Assembly: GCA_043770215.1 (NCBI GenBank) | Contig: JAYVIQ010000152.1 | Location: 1-10,052, forward strand | DNA from: JAYVIQ01 sp043770215 | GTDB lineage: Bacteria > Bacteroidota > Bacteroidia > Cytophagales > JAAEPT01 | Reading direction: 5' to 3' | Length of the DNA: 10,052 nucleotides | Part shown: positions 7,709 through 10,052 of the stretch, in pieces | Position numbering within the stretch: the first letter of the stretch is position 1 | How the letters are laid out: each line of letters opens with the position of its first letter | Notes under the pieces: generated by a model | What the model saw: the letters and a program-made list of their open reading frames with translations, nothing else | Database searches by the model: none | Told to the model about the DNA's origin: nothing | Position numbers and translations under genes: made by a program

Positions 7709-7716
7709 CAAAGGTA
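7709..7716 (-). promoter_or_regulatory. Bacteroidota-type -7 box ahead of the prenyltransferase gene
   Basis: The minus strand reads TACCTTTG, identical to the box ahead of purH and a full match to TAnnTTTG. With the G near -4, the transcript would begin at about 7705-7704, at the annotated GTG itself. The message would then be leaderless, or translation would start at the TTG 18 nt further on. I see no convincing -33 TTTG at the usual 19-21 nt spacing. The box is probably the main promoter for the ubiA-purN unit. Confidence 0.6.
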
Positions 7717-7770
7717 AATAATTAATGGGAAATATTTTCTTTTAAATGCATTTGATCAACCTTAAGTAGT

Positions 7771-7800
7771 ACTATAAGCCATTTAAATAGTCTTTTTTTT
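7771..7800 (+). other. Weak stem-loop followed by a run of eight T, upstream of lpd
   Basis: On the plus strand, ACTAT (7771-7775) can pair with ATAGT (7787-7791) across an 11-nt loop, and the run of eight T follows one base later (7793-7800). This resembles a weak intrinsic terminator. No plus-strand gene lies upstream in this 205-nt divergent spacer, so it could only act on antisense transcripts or on an lpd leader that starts further upstream. The stem is short and AT-rich, so chance is a likely explanation. The rest of the spacer (7705-7909) holds no gene that I can support. Confidence 0.2.
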
Positions 7801-7909
7801 ATATTAAGCAATAATGCGAAAAGCTTTTAGAAGCTAGCCTTTTATAATTGCGTATTACTACGTAAATTGTATAAATTAAATAGAATTCAAAATCGCAAAT
7901 AAAAAATTT

Positions 7910-9304
7910 ATGGCTAACAAATATGATTTGATTGTAGTAGGTAGTGGACCTGGCGGATATGTTGCTGCCATTAGAGCATCGCAATTAGGTTTTAAAGTAG
8001 GGGTAGTAGAGAAAGCAGAATTGGGTGGTATTTGTTTAAACTGGGGGTGTATACCTACAAAAGCATTGCTAAAAAGTGCTCAGGTGTTTGAATACATTTC
8101 ACATGCAAAAGACTATGGAATTTCTGTAGAAAAACCTGAAGCGCATATAGAAGAAATAGTAAAAAGAAGTAGAGGTGTTGCAGATGGAATGAGCAAAGGA
8201 ATTACTTTTTTACTTAAAAAAAATAAAATAGACCACATCAAAGGCTTTGGTAAATTAGCAGCAAGCGGCAAGTTGAATGTTACTGATGAAACAGGTCTTG
8301 TAACACTTTATGAAGCAGATCATATAGTACTTGCTACTGGCGGAAAATCAAGAGTACTTCCTAATTTGCCACAAGATGGTAAAAGAATCATTGGCTATAG
8401 AGAGGCAATGGTTTTGGATAAAAAACCAGAATCTATTGTAATTGTTGGTTCTGGTGCTATAGGAGTTGAGTTTGCTTATTATTATAATGCCATTGGTACA
8501 AAAGTTACGGTTGTAGAATTTATGCCAAACATTGTACCAGTAGAAGATGTTGATGTTTCAAAAGCATTAGAGAAAAACTTTAAGAAACAAGGCATAACTG
8601 TTATGACAAATGCTTCTGTAGAGTCTGTAGATACAAGCGGTAAAACCAATAAAGTAAAAATCAAAACGGCTAGTGGCGAGGAAATTATAGAGTGTGATGT
8701 TGTATTAAGTGCTGTAGGAATGAGTACAAACCTTGAAGGCATTGGTTTAGAAGATGTAGGTGTTGCTACAGACAAAGGCAAAGTGTTGGTAGATGATTAC
8801 TATAGAACAAATATCCCAGGTATTTATGCTATTGGAGATATAGTTCATGGTCCGGCTTTGGCACACGTTGCAAGTGCAGAAGGTATTATTTGTGTTGAGA
8901 AAATTGCAGGTCAGCATCCTCATCCATTAAATTATGGAAACATACCTGGTTGTACATATTGTTCACCAGAAATTGCTTCTGTGGGTTTAACAGAAAAAGC
9001 AGCAAAAGAAAAAGGGTATGAAGTAAAAATTGGCATGTTTCCTTTTTCTGCTTCTGGCAAAGCAAGTGCTGCTGGAGCAAAAGACGGTTTTGTAAAAGTT
9101 ATTTTTGATGCTAAGTACGGCGAATGGTTAGGTGCTCACATGATTGGTGCTAACGTTACAGAAATGATTGCAGAAGTTGTAGTAGCAAGAAATTTAGAAA
9201 CAACAGGACATGAAATTATTAAATCTGTTCATCCACACCCAACGATGTCTGAAGCAATAATGGAAGCTGCTGCAATGGCGTATGGCGAAGTAATTCATTT
9301 ATAA
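7910..9304 (+). CDS. lpdA: Dihydrolipoyl dehydrogenase (E3)
   Basis: This FAD enzyme reoxidises protein-bound dihydrolipoamide with NAD+ in the pyruvate, 2-oxoglutarate or branched-chain 2-oxo acid dehydrogenase complexes, or in glycine cleavage. It has 464 residues, the normal length. The FAD-binding glycine motif GSGPGG is at 11-16. The redox-active disulfide is C42-LNWG-C47 in GGICLNWGCIPTK. ATGG at 142-145 belongs to the second FAD contact. The NAD-binding loop is VGSGAIGVE (179-187), and YAIGDIVHG (306-314) is the second FAD signature. The C-terminal interface domain ends with HPHPTMSE (441-448), giving the catalytic pair H443 and E448. The start gives the usual N-terminus KYDLIVVGSG. 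The gene stands alone, without E1 or E2 neighbours, diverges from the prenyltransferase gene and ends in its own terminator. No clear promoter box was found upstream; TATAATTG (7843-7850) is one mismatch from consensus. Confidence 0.97.
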   Translation: MANKYDLIVVGSGPGGYVAAIRASQLGFKVGVVEKAELGGICLNWGCIPTKALLKSAQVFEYISHAKDYGISVEKPEAHIEEIVKRSRGVADGMSKGITFLLKKNKIDHIKGFGKLAASGKLNVTDETGLVTLYEADHIVLATGGKSRVLPNLPQDGKRIIGYREAMVLDKKPESIVIVGSGAIGVEFAYYYNAIGTKVTVVEFMPNIVPVEDVDVSKALEKNFKKQGITVMTNASVESVDTSGKTNKVKIKTASGEEIIECDVVLSAVGMSTNLEGIGLEDVGVATDKGKVLVDDYYRTNIPGIYAIGDIVHGPALAHVASAEGIICVEKIAGQHPHPLNYGNIPGCTYCSPEIASVGLTEKAAKEKGYEVKIGMFPFSASGKASAAGAKDGFVKVIFDAKYGEWLGAHMIGANVTEMIAEVVVARNLETTGHEIIKSVHPHPTMSEAIMEAAAMAYGEVIHL

Positions 9305-9322
9305 TAAAAAGTTCTATTCTTT

Positions 9323-9365
9323 AACAGCCTCTAATGATGACAGTCTTAGGGGCTGTTTTATTTTT
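9323..9365 (+). terminator. Intrinsic terminator of lpd
   Basis: AACAGCCTCTAA (9323-9334) pairs with TTAGGGGCTGTT (9346-9357) to form a 12-bp stem with a single T-G wobble and an 11-nt loop. The tract TTTTATTTTT (9356-9365) follows directly. It starts 18 nt after the lpd stop. In the other direction there is no T-run after the stem, so it acts mainly on lpd transcripts. Confidence 0.9.
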
Positions 9366-9459
9366 AAAAAACCTATCTGCTCTAAGAGTTGTTTCAAGAC
9401 AATTATTGGTGTTTGATTGCCCTAAGCGCAGTTATTTTCAGGCAGCTTTAAATTTACTA

Positions 9460-9476
9460 TGTGTATGTGATACACA
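9460..9476. repeat. Perfect 17-nt inverted repeat in the convergent spacer
   Basis: TGTGTAT and ATACACA are exact reverse complements separated by GTG. The element lies between the end of lpd and the end of the minus-strand membrane-protein gene, so it is not in an obvious promoter region. It could fold as a 7-bp hairpin with a 3-nt loop on either strand, or be a protein-binding palindrome. Neither role is shown. The rest of 9366-9590 contains no gene that I can support. Confidence 0.45.
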
Positions 9477-9502
9477 AATAATTGTGCTGATTTTAGTTGA
9501 AT

Positions 9503-9559
9503 AAAAAAGGGTTTTACAGCAAGCACAGAAAAAACTAAAAAACAGTTTTAATAAACCCT
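9503..9559 (-). terminator. Candidate intrinsic terminator for the minus-strand gene at the right edge
   Basis: On the minus strand, AGGGTTT (9559-9553) can pair with AAACCCT (9514-9508), followed by a run of six T (9508-9503). The loop is long (38 nt) but contains an inner AAAACT/AGTTTT stem. The position, 31 nt after the stop of the gene ending at 9591, is right for a terminator. The long loop and the short AT-rich inner stem make this tentative. Confidence 0.35.
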
Positions 9560-9590
9560 ATTTTAAACGTGTTATACAAGCCTAATAAAT

Positions 9591-10052
9591 TCAATAAAGT
9601 ATAAACCCTACACCAGCTTCTAGCTTCCACAGATCAGCTGAATCAAATAATCTTTGATAGTATCCGCCGGCAAATAGTTCTGGTTTAAACCTTTTTAGTT
9701 CAGAGGGTCTAAAATATAATCTGGCACCTATTTCTTTTTTAAACTCAGTTCCTTCTTGCGATAAAAATTTTGTGCCATCAAAAGGGGTTATTCTTCCTTC
9801 TACACTTGCTCTAAGTTTTTCATGATTAAAAATAAAATCTATACTAGTTCCAAAATCGGTAGAAACAACAGACTTTGTGCTGCTACTATTTGGGAAATAA
9901 ACTATTCCAAAACCAGACCGCATGGTTACATGTGTTGTGTTTATGTAGTTAAACTCAACTATTTGCCAATCATAAAATGCTAGAAAATCTTTTAGAAATG
10001 AATTTTTTTTATCTTGTATTATTTGAGCTCTTAAAGATGTGCCTAGGATACC
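9591..10052 (-). CDS. C-terminal part of a probable outer-membrane beta-barrel protein (start beyond right edge)
   Basis: The frame is open from the right edge to a TGA at 9591, giving 153 residues of a longer protein. I do not recognise a specific family. The sequence alternates polar and hydrophobic residues in short stretches that look like amphipathic membrane strands, for example THVTMRSGFGIVYF, DFGTSIDFIF, LRASVEGRI, KEIGARLYF, KPELFAGGYYQRLF and WKLEAGVGFILY. Strands are separated by polar turns, and the chain ends in an aromatic residue, as many barrels do. There are no long hydrophobic helices. The methionine encoded at 9923-9921 is internal, because coding sequence of the same style continues upstream of it. 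It is convergent with lpd and unrelated to it in any visible way. A periplasmic beta-rich protein is the main alternative. Confidence 0.6.
   Translation of the reverse strand, partial: GILGTSLRAQIIQDKKNSFLKDFLAFYDWQIVEFNYINTTHVTMRSGFGIVYFPNSSSTKSVVSTDFGTSIDFIFNHEKLRASVEGRITPFDGTKFLSQEGTEFKKEIGARLYFRPSELKRFKPELFAGGYYQRLFDSADLWKLEAGVGFILY

Noticed and set aside
7799..7984. Minus-strand open frame of 61 codons over the lpd start
   Set aside because: It overlaps the first 75 bases of lpd and the AT-rich spacer, has no recognisable motif, and no promoter box lies in a suitable place.
8482..8781. Minus-strand open frame of 99 codons inside lpd
   Set aside because: It is an antisense reading of the lpd NAD-binding region, rich in Ser, Thr and Pro from codon mirroring, with no independent support. 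The leucine- and glutamine-rich frame at 8886-9080 was rejected for the same reason.
9366..9590. Possible decayed gene or insertion-sequence remnant in the convergent spacer
   Set aside because: I read parts of the minus strand for transposase-like or other known protein fragments and found only short interrupted stretches. There are no terminal repeats or target duplications.
1..10052. A novel system, CRISPR array, tRNA or rRNA gene, prophage or other mobile element
   Set aside because: All long frames are explained by housekeeping families apart from the barrel-like partial gene. No spaced direct repeats, tRNA-like folds, integrase or transposase motifs, or abrupt composition changes were seen.

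Overview
The window looks like core chromosome of a low-GC member of the Bacteroidota. Three things point there: the gene order purN-purH-mreB-mreC-mreD-mrdA-rodA, the -7 promoter boxes of the type TAnnTTTG, and the lack of strong Shine-Dalgarno sequences ahead of most genes. The family calls rest on recognised motifs, not on a database search. The genus cannot be fixed from this window.

Layout. Positions 1-7704 hold eight genes, all on the minus strand, read from right to left: a UbiA-family prenyltransferase, purN, purH, mreB, mreC, mreD, mrdA (PBP2) and the first 97 codons of rodA, which runs off the left edge. They are tightly packed. There are 4-nt overlaps at ubiA/purN, mreC/mreD and mreD/mrdA, a 2-nt gap at mrdA/rodA, and gaps of 34, 63 and 42 nt at mreC/mreB, mreB/purH and purH/purN. 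Two good Bacteroidota -7 boxes (TACCTTTG, minus strand) lie ahead of purH and ahead of the prenyltransferase. A 205-nt divergent spacer (7705-7909) separates this cluster from lpd, which is on the plus strand and ends in a clear intrinsic terminator. A 286-nt convergent spacer (9305-9590) follows, with a perfect 17-nt inverted repeat but no gene that I can support. The last feature is the C-terminal 153 codons of a probable outer-membrane beta-barrel protein on the minus strand, which enters from the right edge.

How the genes work together. MreB, MreC, MreD, PBP2 and RodA are the core of the elongasome, the machine that inserts lateral-wall peptidoglycan in rod-shaped cells. MreB filaments organise it, MreC and MreD are the membrane link, RodA polymerises glycan and PBP2 cross-links it. 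PurN and PurH carry out the two 10-formyl-tetrahydrofolate-dependent formyl transfers of de novo purine synthesis, and PurH also closes the ring to IMP. The prenyltransferase probably acts in isoprenoid or ether-lipid metabolism. Lpd is the FAD-dependent E3 subunit of 2-oxo acid dehydrogenase complexes or the glycine cleavage system, here without its partner subunits.

I found no mobile element, CRISPR array, RNA gene, defence system or clear novel system. The points most worth checking are the start and promoter arrangement of the prenyltransferase gene, the TTG start of mreD, and the unexplained inverted repeats in the spacers.
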